Shown here piece by piece: positions 36,532 through 45,572 of a stretch of DNA of 64,000 bases. The position numbers and the translations under genes are program-made. Within the stretch, counting starts at the first letter, position 1. Every line of letters begins with the position of its first letter. Below the pieces are notes generated by a model. It made no database searches and was not told the DNA's origin. It saw only the letters and a program-made list of their open reading frames with translations. The DNA is from Acinetobacter bereziniae LMG 1003 = CIP 70.12 (GTDB lineage: Bacteria > Pseudomonadota > Gammaproteobacteria > Pseudomonadales > Moraxellaceae): positions 1,232,620 to 1,296,619 of the forward strand of contig NZ_KB849755.1 of NCBI RefSeq assembly GCF_000368925.1. Reading direction: 5' to 3'.

Positions 36532-37011
36532 ATATTTAAATACTCGATCATCATTGTTTTAAATCTGAACCCGCCTATAGCACTTCATTTCTGAAATACT
36601 AAAATCCTTTTTTAAGGCGAATTAAAACAGACGTTTTACAGCGATGATTTAAAAGAATAAAACTGAAACGAATCTTAAAAAATAACTCTGAGCAGAATTA
36701 TTTATTTGCATCATTTAAACACTTTTAGGACAAAAGTATTGTAGAGGATTGTTAAACATTGATCAATTAATAAACAACAATGTCTTTAAATTGTGTTTAA
36801 AATCACACTATTACAAATCTATAAGCGATTAAAATAGCACTGACATTATATTTTTATAGCATTGAAATATGAAGAAAAAATGGAGCAATATTTAGCATTT
36901 AATCTCACTCTTTTTTCTGTCCATTCATTGTGTTTTTAAGATACAAAAATAGAGGTCTTTTGACCTCTATTGATTGTTTTAAAATCCTTGTATCAAGGAA
37001 ATTTAATCTAC
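36532..37011. other. Intergenic upstream of pgaB; no pgaA present
   Basis: This 480-base AT-rich stretch holds the fkbp terminator at 36948-36971 and presumably the pgaB promoter. No coding remnant of pgaA is seen. Confidence 0.6.
36948..36971 (-). terminator. Intrinsic terminator downstream of the FKBP gene
   Basis: The stem AATAGAGGTC / GACCTCTATT with a 4-base loop is followed on the minus strand by TTTTTG. Confidence 0.85.
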
Positions 37012-37350
37012 TTAGTCACGTGTTTTTACATCAAACAACTCTATTTCAAAAATCAGATTAGAGTTCGCAGGAATAATTTTACCCATTTTACGTTCACCAT
37101 ATGCCAAGTGTGAAGGCACGATTAACTTACGCTTCCCGCCCACTTTCATTCCCATGATTCCTTGATCCCAACCTTTAATCACACGACCTGTTCCAATCAC
37201 AGTTTCAAAATAATTGCCACGATCAATTGAAGAATCAAACTTGGTACCATCTTCCAACCAACCCGTATAGTGTGTGGTAATCAAAGCCCCTTTTACAGCT
37301 TCTTTACCTTCACCAACTTTTAGATCAATGATTTCTAATTCATTTGACAT
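37012..37350 (-). CDS. FKBP-type peptidyl-prolyl isomerase
   Basis: This 112-residue single-domain FKBP contains the family core (VKGALITTHYTGWLEDGTKFDSS, VIKGWDQGIMGMKVGGKRKL, PSHLAYGERKMGKIIPANSNLIFEIELFDV). It has no signal peptide, so it acts in the cytoplasm. It catalyses proline isomerisation and is of minimal, complete length. It ends at its own terminator. Confidence 0.92.
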   Translation of the reverse strand: MSNELEIIDLKVGEGKEAVKGALITTHYTGWLEDGTKFDSSIDRGNYFETVIGTGRVIKGWDQGIMGMKVGGKRKLIVPSHLAYGERKMGKIIPANSNLIFEIELFDVKTRD

Positions 37351-37393
37351 ACATTATTCCTATTCATAATTAGATGATTATTGGGAAGCCTTG

Positions 37394-38614
37394 TCAGAGT
37401 CCGCCAGCAGCAGCATAACTTTTACAAAAGCTTTGATAATCTTGCTCAACTTGTTGTGCATAATTATACGTGTATTTCAACAATTGCGTTTTCCAAAGTT
37501 CTGCATGTTGTGCAAAATTGATTAATTCATCTGCATTTGAAGAACCTTTACGTCCTGCTGAGCGTAATTGGGCATAGGCGAGTAAGCGTGCCATGTTATA
37601 ACAGGCATCTGTAAACCTCTTGGGTTTATCTACACACTGTTTAAAATCAATTTTATCCTGTTCTGGTTGTAAAGCTTTGACAATATAAGCTTGACCATCA
37701 AAATCAAGCCTAGATAATTCAGCTGGTGTTTCATACTGCATGAGTGTTTGAATACACTGAATACGTTGTGCTTGATCTTCCCATTTGGGCTGTTCAATTT
37801 TTAAAAAAGGCGACAAACTCAATGATGATGCTTGAGCTTGCTTCACATCAAACAAGGCATATTTTTTATTTTCAATATTATAGACCAGAAACACATAACG
37901 ATCTAAACCAATACTCCCCGTTCCAGCGACACGTATCGCAACATCTAATACTTGAAAATGGGAGGGAGACTGCAAATTATGGGTATTTAAATAGCCAGTA
38001 AACATCGCCATCAATTCAACATAGCGTTGTTTTGAATCAACCTTAAAATACTTCTTTTGGTCTATGTTTAAGTAACGTTGCTGAGTTTTTTTATCTAAAG
38101 ATGAGTGCGTTTCAATAAATTCAAAGAAATCTCGTTCAGAAACTGTTTGAATATATTTCTTTAACATCCCATCTACAGTTTCTTTTTCGACGGCGTAGGC
38201 TTTTCCAAAAGCAAGCGCTTTTAAATATTCATCTAATAGCTGTTCAGCGATTATTTTTAAATCATCATCTTTGATATTCAGTGCTTTACCTGCCAAAAAG
38301 ACACTACAAATAAATCGAGAAACATCCCAAGTTGGATGAGCCAATATGGCTTCATCAAAATCATTTAAATCAAAATAAACCACTTGATGACGACTGCGGT
38401 AACTCCCGAAATTTTCCACATGTAAATCACCGCAGATCCATGTGGTCATTTGATCGGTCCAAGTCTGTTGAGTTGCTAAATCTTCATAATATAAATGACA
38501 TGAACCTCGGAAAAAACGAAATGCGCTGCTGGTCATCAATTTATATTTAATCGCAGTAAATTGTGCATCTCGTGGTTGGTTAAAACTGCAAACTCGTTCA
38601 AAAGGATCACGCAT
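37394..38614 (-). CDS. DUF2252 family protein
   Basis: This 406-residue protein carries the DUF2252 motifs GDLHVENFG (62-70) and FDLNDFDE (81-88), which recall the catalytic and metal-binding loops of kinase-like phosphotransferases. TGSIGLDRYVFLV near residue 235 is also conserved. The family is widespread but poorly characterised, so a phosphotransferase role is inference. GGAG precedes the ATG. It lies 43 bases upstream of the FKBP gene on the same strand and may share its transcript. Confidence 0.85.
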   Translation of the reverse strand: MRDPFERVCSFNQPRDAQFTAIKYKLMTSSAFRFFRGSCHLYYEDLATQQTWTDQMTTWICGDLHVENFGSYRSRHQVVYFDLNDFDEAILAHPTWDVSRFICSVFLAGKALNIKDDDLKIIAEQLLDEYLKALAFGKAYAVEKETVDGMLKKYIQTVSERDFFEFIETHSSLDKKTQQRYLNIDQKKYFKVDSKQRYVELMAMFTGYLNTHNLQSPSHFQVLDVAIRVAGTGSIGLDRYVFLVYNIENKKYALFDVKQAQASSLSLSPFLKIEQPKWEDQAQRIQCIQTLMQYETPAELSRLDFDGQAYIVKALQPEQDKIDFKQCVDKPKRFTDACYNMARLLAYAQLRSAGRKGSSNADELINFAQHAELWKTQLLKYTYNYAQQVEQDYQSFCKSYAAAGGL

Positions 38615-38714
38615 TTGTTAACTCCAATATTTTTATAAAAATTAAACTACGCTGTTAAGCTGAATTTTGGATGAATAAATACTGACGTTGTAACAACAAT
38701 AGATTGTGTTTCTG

Positions 38715-39338
38715 TTAAAAGCTGAGCTCTTTAATGTTTGGATCTAACAATAAATAATGCGTTAATTTCTTATGATTTTGTGCAGAACCGATAACCACCC
38801 AACGACCAATAATCTGCTTTTCTGTCTTATTTTGTACTCCACGAAGAACTTTCATATTGTACTGTTTAAATAATTCTTCATATTTATCTAAAGTTTCTTG
38901 TTGGTAATCACATAAGATCCGATAATTACGAGATTGGTGAATGGCTTCAATTTTATCTTGAAAATACACCAGAAATATTAAGACAATCAGCACCAATATT
39001 GTTCCAATAAATGCTAAATATTCATAACCTGCTCCTGCCGCCATTCCCAGCGCTGCTACCATCCAGATGGTCGTTGCTGTGGTGATACCTGAAATCCGAT
39101 TATCATCTTTAAAAATAACACCTGCACCTAAAAAGCCTAATCCTGTCAAAATATTAGCAGCCAAACGATCTGGGTTTTCAACACCAATCTTAATGGAAAG
39201 AATAGTGAATAAGCAGGATGCTAGGCTGACCATGATCATCGTTCTCAATCCAGCCGACTTACTGCGATACTCACGCTCTGCACCAATAATTGCGCCAATT
39301 GCCAATGCCATTAGTAAATGGTAGATGTCGTTGTTCAT
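38715..39338 (-). CDS. MgtC/SapB family membrane protein
   Basis: This 207-residue protein has four to five hydrophobic helices with MgtC signatures (GAIIGAEREYRSKSAGLRT, NILTGLGFLGAGVIF, ISGITTATTIWMVAALGMAAG). A soluble C-terminal domain of ~75 residues follows. MgtC relatives support growth at low magnesium and modulate ATP synthase in pathogens; the role here is inferred. No leader structure like the Salmonella mgtC riboswitch is evident upstream. Confidence 0.88.
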   Translation of the reverse strand: MNNDIYHLLMALAIGAIIGAEREYRSKSAGLRTMIMVSLASCLFTILSIKIGVENPDRLAANILTGLGFLGAGVIFKDDNRISGITTATTIWMVAALGMAAGAGYEYLAFIGTILVLIVLIFLVYFQDKIEAIHQSRNYRILCDYQQETLDKYEELFKQYNMKVLRGVQNKTEKQIIGRWVVIGSAQNHKKLTHYLLLDPNIKELSF

Positions 39339-39390
39339 ATGTCATTCAACATGTAGATGTTCGATCACTTTAGATATACGAAATTTAAGC

Positions 39391-39420
39391 AAAAAAAAGC
39401 AAGCGATTCGCCTGCTTTTT
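39391..39420. terminator. Intrinsic terminator downstream of yaeQ
   Basis: The stem AAAAAGCAAGCG / CGCCTGCTTTTT has one mismatch and an ATT loop. T-runs occur on both strands. Confidence 0.8.
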
Positions 39421-39448
39421 CTCAGTAAATTTTATTTCATCTTGAGCA

Positions 39449-39979
39449 TTATTGAAGTTGAGTCCACTCAATCACAGCTTGAGCATCATCTCCAATTAAA
39501 GTCCATTCACCATCCATCACATTTAATTGCAACTGCATCGTACGTTGACATAAAGCTTGGACCGCAGTTGTACTGGCTTCAGACAATTGCCAAACCTGAA
39601 CATTGGACAATGTTTTTAACTTGGAACTTCTTTTATACCATTCTGCAACAGATGTTCCATAAGCCACCACAGCAACTTCCTTACAACGTGCCGCAGCTTT
39701 TTTGACTTTATCTTCGTCAGGCAAACCCACCTCAATCCATTTGACCAATTGACCAGTCAAATCTTTTTCCCATAATGCAGGCTCATCTGTTTCAAACAAA
39801 TCTTTGGTAAATTCCAATTGTTCATCTGCAAAACGAGCAAATGCCAATACACGGACCATCAAACGCTCAATCGTTTCAGACGGGTGCAAAGCCATGGTCA
39901 ATTGATAATCACCATATTGATGCACATCCATATTGGCAATATTGAGGTCAGCCTTATAAATTGTTGCTTTTAATGCCAT
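39449..39979 (-). CDS. yaeQ: YaeQ family protein
   Basis: This 176-residue cytoplasmic protein matches YaeQ (MALKATIYKADLNIANMD, ETIERLMVRVLAFARFAD, WIEVGLPDEDKVKKAAARC). YaeQ has a PD-(D/E)XK nuclease-like fold, and the GLPDEDK region fits its catalytic core. Its biochemical role is unsettled. Length is normal. It lies 55 bases after the COG0523 gene on the same strand, so the two may be co-transcribed. Confidence 0.9.
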   Translation of the reverse strand: MALKATIYKADLNIANMDVHQYGDYQLTMALHPSETIERLMVRVLAFARFADEQLEFTKDLFETDEPALWEKDLTGQLVKWIEVGLPDEDKVKKAAARCKEVAVVAYGTSVAEWYKRSSKLKTLSNVQVWQLSEASTTAVQALCQRTMQLQLNVMDGEWTLIGDDAQAVIEWTQLQ

Positions 39980-40034
39980 GAAAATTCCAAAAGTTCTTCA
40001 ATATGGCGCACAGTCTATAAGATTTTGCATTGGA

Positions 40035-41045
40035 TTACTGCGTTTTTTCCAATAGGTCTATCCTACAATTCAGTAAAGCATTTTCTAGGCTTTCCCAATC
40101 ACGATCATGTTGTGTAATGAGCTCTATACGATTATCTATACTTTCCTCACCTGATTTATAGTTGATATGGTCTGGGTTAAAATTAAAAGTCATCCAACCT
40201 TGATCGGTATTAAAAATACCTTTAATTCTTAACCAATCTGTTTGCTCACACAAAACATCTAATAATTGGTAAAAATCGAATTGCCAACGTTTTGAAAATT
40301 TCCAACCAACCACCGTATAACCATTTGAAGTTTCTACATAGTGATAAGGCAACTGTTTTATCACGGGCAGTTCATCTTCAGCAGTTAATTTTTTTTGTGC
40401 TTGAATCAAAGGCAGAACTTTACGTTGGATTCCCTGATGAGCAACATCTAACTGTTGAATATCCAAATGTCCTTGCTCTGCAAGCAACCAAGTTTGAATA
40501 TAAGCAAAATAGTCCTTTTTGAATTCATCTAAAGCCAAGAAATCGGATTCAGACATCAGATCTGTATGAGAAACTACCACCAATTGCGCAGCTTTTAATT
40601 GATCTTGATAGAGTTCTTGACTTATCCATTGTTGGTCATTTAATCGACTACCATCAATGACAGTAACCAATGCTCGCATATCAATTTGTGCTTGCCACTG
40701 GGGTTCTGTCAATTGTTCCAAAAGTTGTGCAGGATGTCCTAAACCTGTAGGTTCTATAAATAGCCGATCTGGACGCTTATCAAAAATTAAGCGAGATAAT
40801 GCAATTTGCATGGGAAGTTGCCCAGCACAGCATAAGCACCCCCCCAATAACTCTTTGACTTCATAACCAGAGTCTTGAGGCAATAGTTGCTGGTCAACAC
40901 CGATTTGCCCAAACTCATTCATTAAAATCGCCCAAGTTTCTCCCTCAGGTTTTTGTTGCAGCAAATGCTGTAGTAAGGTTGTTTTTCCTGCACCCAAAAA
41001 GCCAGAAATAATGTGAGTTTTAACTGCTTTTTCAGTAAAAATCTT
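40035..41045 (-). CDS. COG0523 / CobW-like GTP-binding metallochaperone
   Basis: This ~337-residue G3E GTPase has Walker A GFLGAGKTT (16-24), the metal-binding GGCLCC (69-74) and EPTGLGHP, followed by a degenerate NKxD-like SHTD. COG0523 proteins deliver zinc, cobalt or other metals to client enzymes. The frame is open to an ATG at 41105, but that start has no ribosome-binding site. A TTG at 41045 follows GGGTGA and gives an N terminus (KIFTEKAVKTHIISG) like other family members. I saw no clear Zur box. Confidence 0.82.
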   Translation of the reverse strand, partial: KIFTEKAVKTHIISGFLGAGKTTLLQHLLQQKPEGETWAILMNEFGQIGVDQQLLPQDSGYEVKELLGGCLCCAGQLPMQIALSRLIFDKRPDRLFIEPTGLGHPAQLLEQLTEPQWQAQIDMRALVTVIDGSRLNDQQWISQELYQDQLKAAQLVVVSHTDLMSESDFLALDEFKKDYFAYIQTWLLAEQGHLDIQQLDVAHQGIQRKVLPLIQAQKKLTAEDELPVIKQLPYHYVETSNGYTVVGWKFSKRWQFDFYQLLDVLCEQTDWLRIKGIFNTDQGWMTFNFNPDHINYKSGEESIDNRIELITQHDRDWESLENALLNCRIDLLEKTQ

Positions 41046-41494
41046 CAAAATATCACCCAACCTAATAAAATAAACATATGAATGGCTATACTCGACTCTC
41101 TCCATTATTACGTAAAATTTGCCAATAGTTTCAAATTTTAAATCTGTTTTTTAAATTAAAATTACAATAATAATCCAAAAGTCCAATATAGCATTCATTA
41201 AGATCATATAATCAATGTTATTTACAGTAACCAACTGGTATATTTTTTAATCATTTTTTCATATTTACATACATTTTAGCATTGCAAAAAAAGTAGAATA
41301 ATCACAAAAAAGCAACACAATACAATGATTTGTTTTAAATATGTAATCCACCTTGTTATGCTTTGTTGCTGAGGTTGCCCAATTTTTCATCTGCACTTAG
41401 CATGACTCTACTCCCTGTGAACTGCAACGCATTTAACACACGACTGCTTTCACAGGTCGCTTTACGATTAATTTTATGAATTAAGGATGCCAAT
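41046..41494. other. Divergent promoter region COG0523 gene / small secreted protein
   Basis: These ~450 bases are AT-rich near the GTPase and more GC-balanced near 41350-41470. Promoters for both genes must lie here. I see no confident operator or RNA. Confidence 0.45.
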
Positions 41495-41722
41495 ATGAAA
41501 CTTGTTAAAACACTTTTAGCGACTACGCTTGCTTTCACTGCTTTCTCAACTTTTGCTGCAACAGATACAGCTGCAACAGAAGCAGAAAAAGTTGTCGTAT
41601 CAACTCAAGAGCAACCAGCTGCTACTGAAGATGCTCAAGCTGCTGGACAACCAACTGCTCAACCAGCGACTGAAAGTGCTGCAGAAGCACCAGCGACTTC
41701 AGCTCCTCAAGCGGGTCAATAA
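41495..41722 (+). CDS. Small Ala/Gln/Thr-rich secreted protein
   Basis: The 75-residue product has a clear signal peptide (KTLLATTLAFTAFSTFA) and a mature ~53 residues made almost entirely of A, T, Q, E, P, S and G. There are no cysteines or aromatic residues, so it should be disordered. AAGGATG before the ATG and a following terminator support a real gene. It may be an envelope linker or stress peptide; no family is recognised. Confidence 0.75.
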   Translation: MKLVKTLLATTLAFTAFSTFAATDTAATEAEKVVVSTQEQPAATEDAQAAGQPTAQPATESAAEAPATSAPQAGQ

Positions 41723-41776
41723 GATTTAAACTCCTCCCGAGTTAGCAATTAAATTGTCTGTAAAGACAATTTGAAT

Positions 41777-41817
41777 AAAAAGACTGGGTCATGCTGCGAT
41801 TCAGTCTTTTTATTTTT
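41777..41817 (+). terminator. Intrinsic terminator after the small secreted protein
   Basis: The stem AAAAAGACTG / CAGTCTTTTT encloses a 15-base loop, and T-rich sequence follows. Confidence 0.8.
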
Positions 41818-42000
41818 TCTTATGATGCAGAATGCTCAGCCAACATTCACGCCACTGATCATGATCTCCATCTGCTCACCTCTAAACAATTTTGCTTCTA
41901 TTATTCCTGATAAAATATTGAGATCAATGAATATCATGCTCATCACAAAGAAAGCGTTAAAGATTCATGATTTAACTATTTGTGATTTAATTGGCGTGAT

Positions 42001-42708
42001 TTAATGCTGATGAATCAAATCGAAAGGATAATATCGTTGCCGCTTGAGTATCGTATCATCCAATTTTAAAAGCTTAACAATTGCCGCACTTTCAAAACTC
42101 CAATAACCAAAGAAAACATCATTCTTATTTTTATCAAGATCAAACCAATATGTCTGTTTCATACTTGGATACCACTTGCGATCCAGATAATCTTTAAATC
42201 CCTCTATATTCTGTGTATCTATTAACTTTTTTATAAATTCAAATTTTTGTGGATAAAGTAATTGCTCAGATTTTTGTCTAGGCAATTGAGTGGAAATCAA
42301 TACATCTAAAATCATATCTTGGCTGTTTTTACCCTCTAAAGTATTTACGATTCGTTGAAAATCACCCACGGCAACATCCAATAAAATTGCTAGAGAAACC
42401 ATCCAGAGTGCCTGAATATAACCATCAAAGTAAATTTTATTATCATTGTTTTCAGTATTGCACCAACCTGCTTCAAATCGTGGGATAATATCTAAAAATG
42501 AATCTTTCATTTGTTCAGAGCTAAAACCTGCTGAATACTGTGCAATCACCATATACAAAGATATATTGAAGACTTGATGTTTGATAGCAGGTATACGTTC
42601 TTCTTTCTGATCAGCTGATTTTAAACACTGTTCATAAAATGCAATATCATCCAAGTTTAGTTGAATATACGCATCAAAATAATGGCGATCTTTTAAATCT
42701 GTTCTCAT
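42001..42708 (-). CDS. PoNi-type (DUF1911) immunity protein, orphan
   Basis: This 235-residue, helical, soluble protein opens MRTDLKDRHYFDAYIQLN and ends YYPFDLIHQH, both typical of the DUF1910/DUF1911 proteins. The central WYPSMKQTYWFDLDKNKNDVFFGYWSFESAAIVKLLKL region also fits. These proteins neutralise PoNe DNase effectors delivered by type VI or related secretion systems. No effector, VgrG or PAAR gene is adjacent, so this is an orphan immunity gene. It could protect against rivals' effectors or be a relic. Confidence 0.85.
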   Translation of the reverse strand: MRTDLKDRHYFDAYIQLNLDDIAFYEQCLKSADQKEERIPAIKHQVFNISLYMVIAQYSAGFSSEQMKDSFLDIIPRFEAGWCNTENNDNKIYFDGYIQALWMVSLAILLDVAVGDFQRIVNTLEGKNSQDMILDVLISTQLPRQKSEQLLYPQKFEFIKKLIDTQNIEGFKDYLDRKWYPSMKQTYWFDLDKNKNDVFFGYWSFESAAIVKLLKLDDTILKRQRYYPFDLIHQH

Positions 42709-43094
42709 AAGTGCTCCAAATAATTCTCAGTATGATTCAATCACTGTTTTTAAATAATTTTTATTAGGCATTCACTATAACCCAAATTCGCTTAGTTTAT
42801 ATGCATAAAAAACAGATCATGAGGATAGAGCACTTAGATTAAATTTAAACCGCCCACATTTCTGATTTTAAAAAAGCGCTGTAAGGGTGTCACTCATCAA
42901 CACAACAAAAAATTATACTCGTTGAGACGCTCACGGTTATATTTTAGTCTCAATATTGCTCAATGCTACAGTTTGTTATTGTGGCGAGTATCCACTGATA
43001 ATTCGGCTATAATACTTCGATCTCAAATGACACGATTTAATTTGGGAAATTTATAAATAAAATCTGTGAAATAAAGATCAAAGTGGAAAACTCT
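42709..43094. other. Intergenic between the PoNi gene and a lipoprotein
   Basis: The 386-base gap between divergent genes shows no effector remnant, RNA gene or strong palindrome. Confidence 0.5.
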
Positions 43095-43436
43095 ATGTTA
43101 AAAAAATTTATAGGTCTTGGCTTATTAAGCATATTACTGACAGCATGTGGAAAACCATTGCCTGTAGACAAGCAAAATTATTCGGGTACTTGGCAAAGTG
43201 AGGATGGTCGTGTCAATTTGATGATTACTCCTGAAGGGCGCGTTGAATATAGCAATAAACAACCGAATTCAAGCTCATCTGTATCTGCTCCAATTTCTAA
43301 ATTTGAAGGCAATAACTTTAGTGCTGGCGTTGGACCTCTCTCAACAGAATTTAAAGTTTCACAAGCACCTCAACAAACCGCTGAAGGATCTTGGACAATG
43401 ACTGTAGATGGTCATGTACTCAACAAAGTGAATTAA
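43095..43436 (+). CDS. Small lipoprotein
   Basis: This 113-residue protein has signal segment MLKKFIGLGLLSILLTAC with lipobox LTAC. A ~90-residue beta-rich domain follows (NYSGTWQSEDGRVNLMITPEGRVEY), resembling small lipocalin-like or META-like lipoproteins, though no family is certain. A GTG four codons upstream is possible; GTGGAAAA before the ATG works as ribosome-binding site. A bidirectional terminator follows. Confidence 0.78.
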   Translation: MLKKFIGLGLLSILLTACGKPLPVDKQNYSGTWQSEDGRVNLMITPEGRVEYSNKQPNSSSSVSAPISKFEGNNFSAGVGPLSTEFKVSQAPQQTAEGSWTMTVDGHVLNKVN

Positions 43437-43497
43437 TCAACAGATTGATATGATCAGCAAATCTTGTACTGATGCTGTTTTAAATACATTGATAATC

Positions 43498-43526
43498 AAA
43501 AAAACCTCTGTAATCAGAGGTTTTTT
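43498..43526. terminator. Bidirectional terminator
   Basis: The stem AAAAAACCTCTG / CAGAGGTTTTTT with a TAAT loop lies between the convergent lipoprotein and thioesterase genes. Confidence 0.93.
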
Positions 43527-43537
43527 GTTGTAAGCAA

Positions 43538-44059
43538 TTAGTTGTGCGATGACTTTTTATAAATACTGCAAGAAGGATGATGGTTTTCTTGCAAACGTGC
43601 AACTTTACGATGCTCCGCAGCCTCAAAACGACAACGTTTCCAATCATTATCCAAATTCAATGCAGGAATTTGTTTTGGTTTACCATTTTCATCAACCGCA
43701 ACCATGGTGAAATAACAACTGTTGGTATGACGAACCGTTCTTTTCTGAATATTTTGAGCTTCCACTCGGATACCAATTTCCATTGAAGTACGACCAACAT
43801 GGTTGACACTTGCTAGAAATGTGACCATCTCACCAACATGGATCGGCTCTTTAAAATTAACTTTATCTACAGAAAGCGTAACAACATAACTACCAGAATA
43901 ACGGCTTGCACAGGCATAAGCGACTTGGTCAAGCAACTTGAGGATGGTTCCACCATGTACATTACCTGAAAAGTTTGCCATATCTGGGGTCATCAAAACG
44001 GACATGGTTAATTCTGACTGGTCATCTGTAGCTGGGATCAATTGATCTAATGGAGACAT
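43538..44059 (-). CDS. Acyl-CoA thioesterase, hotdog fold (YciA-like)
   Basis: This 173-residue protein has the hotdog thioesterase pattern: MSVLMTPDMANFSGNVHGG with N-x3-HGG, then ILKLLDQVAYACASRYSG with the catalytic Asp. PIHVGEMVTFLASVNHVGRTSMEIGIRV matches YciA and acyl-CoA hydrolases. It cleaves acyl-CoA to free acid and CoA in the cytoplasm. The C-terminal 30 residues extend past the fold and are basic and His-rich. It is monocistronic. Confidence 0.9.
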   Translation of the reverse strand: MSPLDQLIPATDDQSELTMSVLMTPDMANFSGNVHGGTILKLLDQVAYACASRYSGSYVVTLSVDKVNFKEPIHVGEMVTFLASVNHVGRTSMEIGIRVEAQNIQKRTVRHTNSCYFTMVAVDENGKPKQIPALNLDNDWKRCRFEAAEHRKVARLQENHHPSCSIYKKSSHN

Positions 44060-44444
44060 CGTATTCTAGACTCTATTTTAGGCAGGAGATTTGTGGCTAT
44101 TATTATATATCTTTTCTACCAAAAAACATGCTTAATTCGGCAATTGACCATTCTCTCAACTTATGACTAAAAACATCTTCATTTATTTGAAATATAGCTT
44201 ATTGGTTTATCAACTATTTTTGAGATTGATGACATCTTGTAGGCAATAGCCGTTTCAAGCAGTATTGCCAAACTGACAAAAATTTTGAATTTACTTAGGC
44301 GAATTGGGCAATTAGATGAAAACCTGAGTGACCTCATGCAATTGAGCATTCGATTGCTCCATTCAAAACACAATAATACGGCGCTATCCGATCTAACTGT
44401 ATCTCTACACAATGTAAGTATGACGAAAAAGTATAAATTAAACT
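44060..44444. other. Intergenic without a convincing gene
   Basis: This 385-base stretch contains an open 72-codon plus-strand frame (44285-44503) starting with TTG that overlaps the next gene antisense. It lacks a ribosome-binding site and any recognisable motif. An imperfect 16-bp palindrome (GAGCATTCGATTGCTC) lies near 44344. It could be an eroded gene. Confidence 0.4.
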
Positions 44445-45431
44445 TTAATTCTGTACTTGATAGTGCTGCGAAATATTTTCAGGACTTTTCTTACTGGCAA
44501 TAACAACCTCTAAATCATGAATACGTTGATTGGCAGCGTCAATACCCGCTTGCATGGTATCTTGACGACCTTTCACATCAAAGATATGCGCTTTTTCTCT
44601 TAAATCAGGCTGAATCACAATATCTGCATTTTTTAACTCTTCAGCAGCCAATTTGTTTTGCATAATATTAATATTTTGATTAAACAAACCCCAAACATTG
44701 GTTGTTTCTGTATTGGCAGGCTGTGCCAAAATATCAACAGCAATGACCACATCCGCACCTAATTCTTTAGCAATATTGACAGGTACAGGACTGACTAAAC
44801 CACCATCCACATACTCTTTGCCGTGTATCATGGTCGGAATAAACATACTTGGAATCGAAACAGAAGCTCTCACCGCTTGCCCTGTGTTGCCATAATTAAA
44901 AATGGTCTTTTCGCCATGTTGTAGTTCTGTTGCGACCACATACATTGGGATTTTCATTTTTTCTAAAGGCATTTGATTGATTTGTTTGTTGACATAATCT
45001 TCAACTTTTTGCCCATCAAAAAAGCCTTTCATGCCGATCTTAAAGTCACGTACATCCCCCACTTTCATATCTAAAGCGATTTGACGTAATTGTTCAGCTG
45101 ATTTACCACTGGCATAAATTGAACCGACAATACTGCCCGCACTGGTTCCCACAATAAAGTCAGGTTTAATACCGTGCTGTTCCAATACCTCAATCACGCC
45201 AATATGTGCATAGCCACGAGCGCCACCACTCCCTAAAACGAGTGCAATCACAGGTTTTTTCTTTGAGGACTGTTGGTATTGATAAAAGCTTTTGTCCAAT
45301 CTAGAAGATGCTTCAGAAACTGGATGAATTGACGCCCCTGTAGCCTGAGAATTTCTTATAGGTGAGTGCGTACATGCAGCTAAAGAAAGACTACAAAACA
45401 AAGAAATTAAAACTTTATTTAACAATGACAT
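44445..45431 (-). CDS. Patatin-like phospholipase lipoprotein (paralogue)
   Basis: This 328-residue protein has lipobox LAAC in the N-terminal signal. The patatin core comprises GSGGARGYAHIG, nucleophile GTSAG and the VDGGLVSPVP aspartate. It resembles the 4991-5908 protein across its length (ASGKSAEQLRQIA against ASGKTPYQMQQIA; NIMQNKL against NIMGQQS), so the two are paralogues. Both probably hydrolyse envelope phospholipids. It is monocistronic. Confidence 0.88.
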   Translation of the reverse strand: MSLLNKVLISLFCSLSLAACTHSPIRNSQATGASIHPVSEASSRLDKSFYQYQQSSKKKPVIALVLGSGGARGYAHIGVIEVLEQHGIKPDFIVGTSAGSIVGSIYASGKSAEQLRQIALDMKVGDVRDFKIGMKGFFDGQKVEDYVNKQINQMPLEKMKIPMYVVATELQHGEKTIFNYGNTGQAVRASVSIPSMFIPTMIHGKEYVDGGLVSPVPVNIAKELGADVVIAVDILAQPANTETTNVWGLFNQNINIMQNKLAAEELKNADIVIQPDLREKAHIFDVKGRQDTMQAGIDAANQRIHDLEVVIASKKSPENISQHYQVQN

Positions 45432-45572
45432 ATATTCTCAGATCAGGGCATAATCCAAAGGTGCATGTATCTAAGCATACTTTTTATGATATTGCTGTTG
45501 TATTTATTTAAACTGTCATCATTTCTGGCTATATTATAAGAATCTTTGAGCTTAAAATAATCCTATTGAAAA

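Noticed and set aside
41106..41300. A Zur-box candidate upstream of the COG0523 GTPase
   Set aside because: AATGTTATTTAC near 41215 is only a weak half match, and no symmetrical partner is present.
41771..42004. A 77-codon plus-strand frame
   Set aside because: It begins inside a terminator hairpin and overlaps the end of the PoNi gene; no coding character is seen.
44285..44503. A 72-codon plus-strand frame starting with TTG
   Set aside because: It has no ribosome-binding site, overlaps the patatin gene antisense, and shows no known motif. An eroded gene fragment cannot be excluded.
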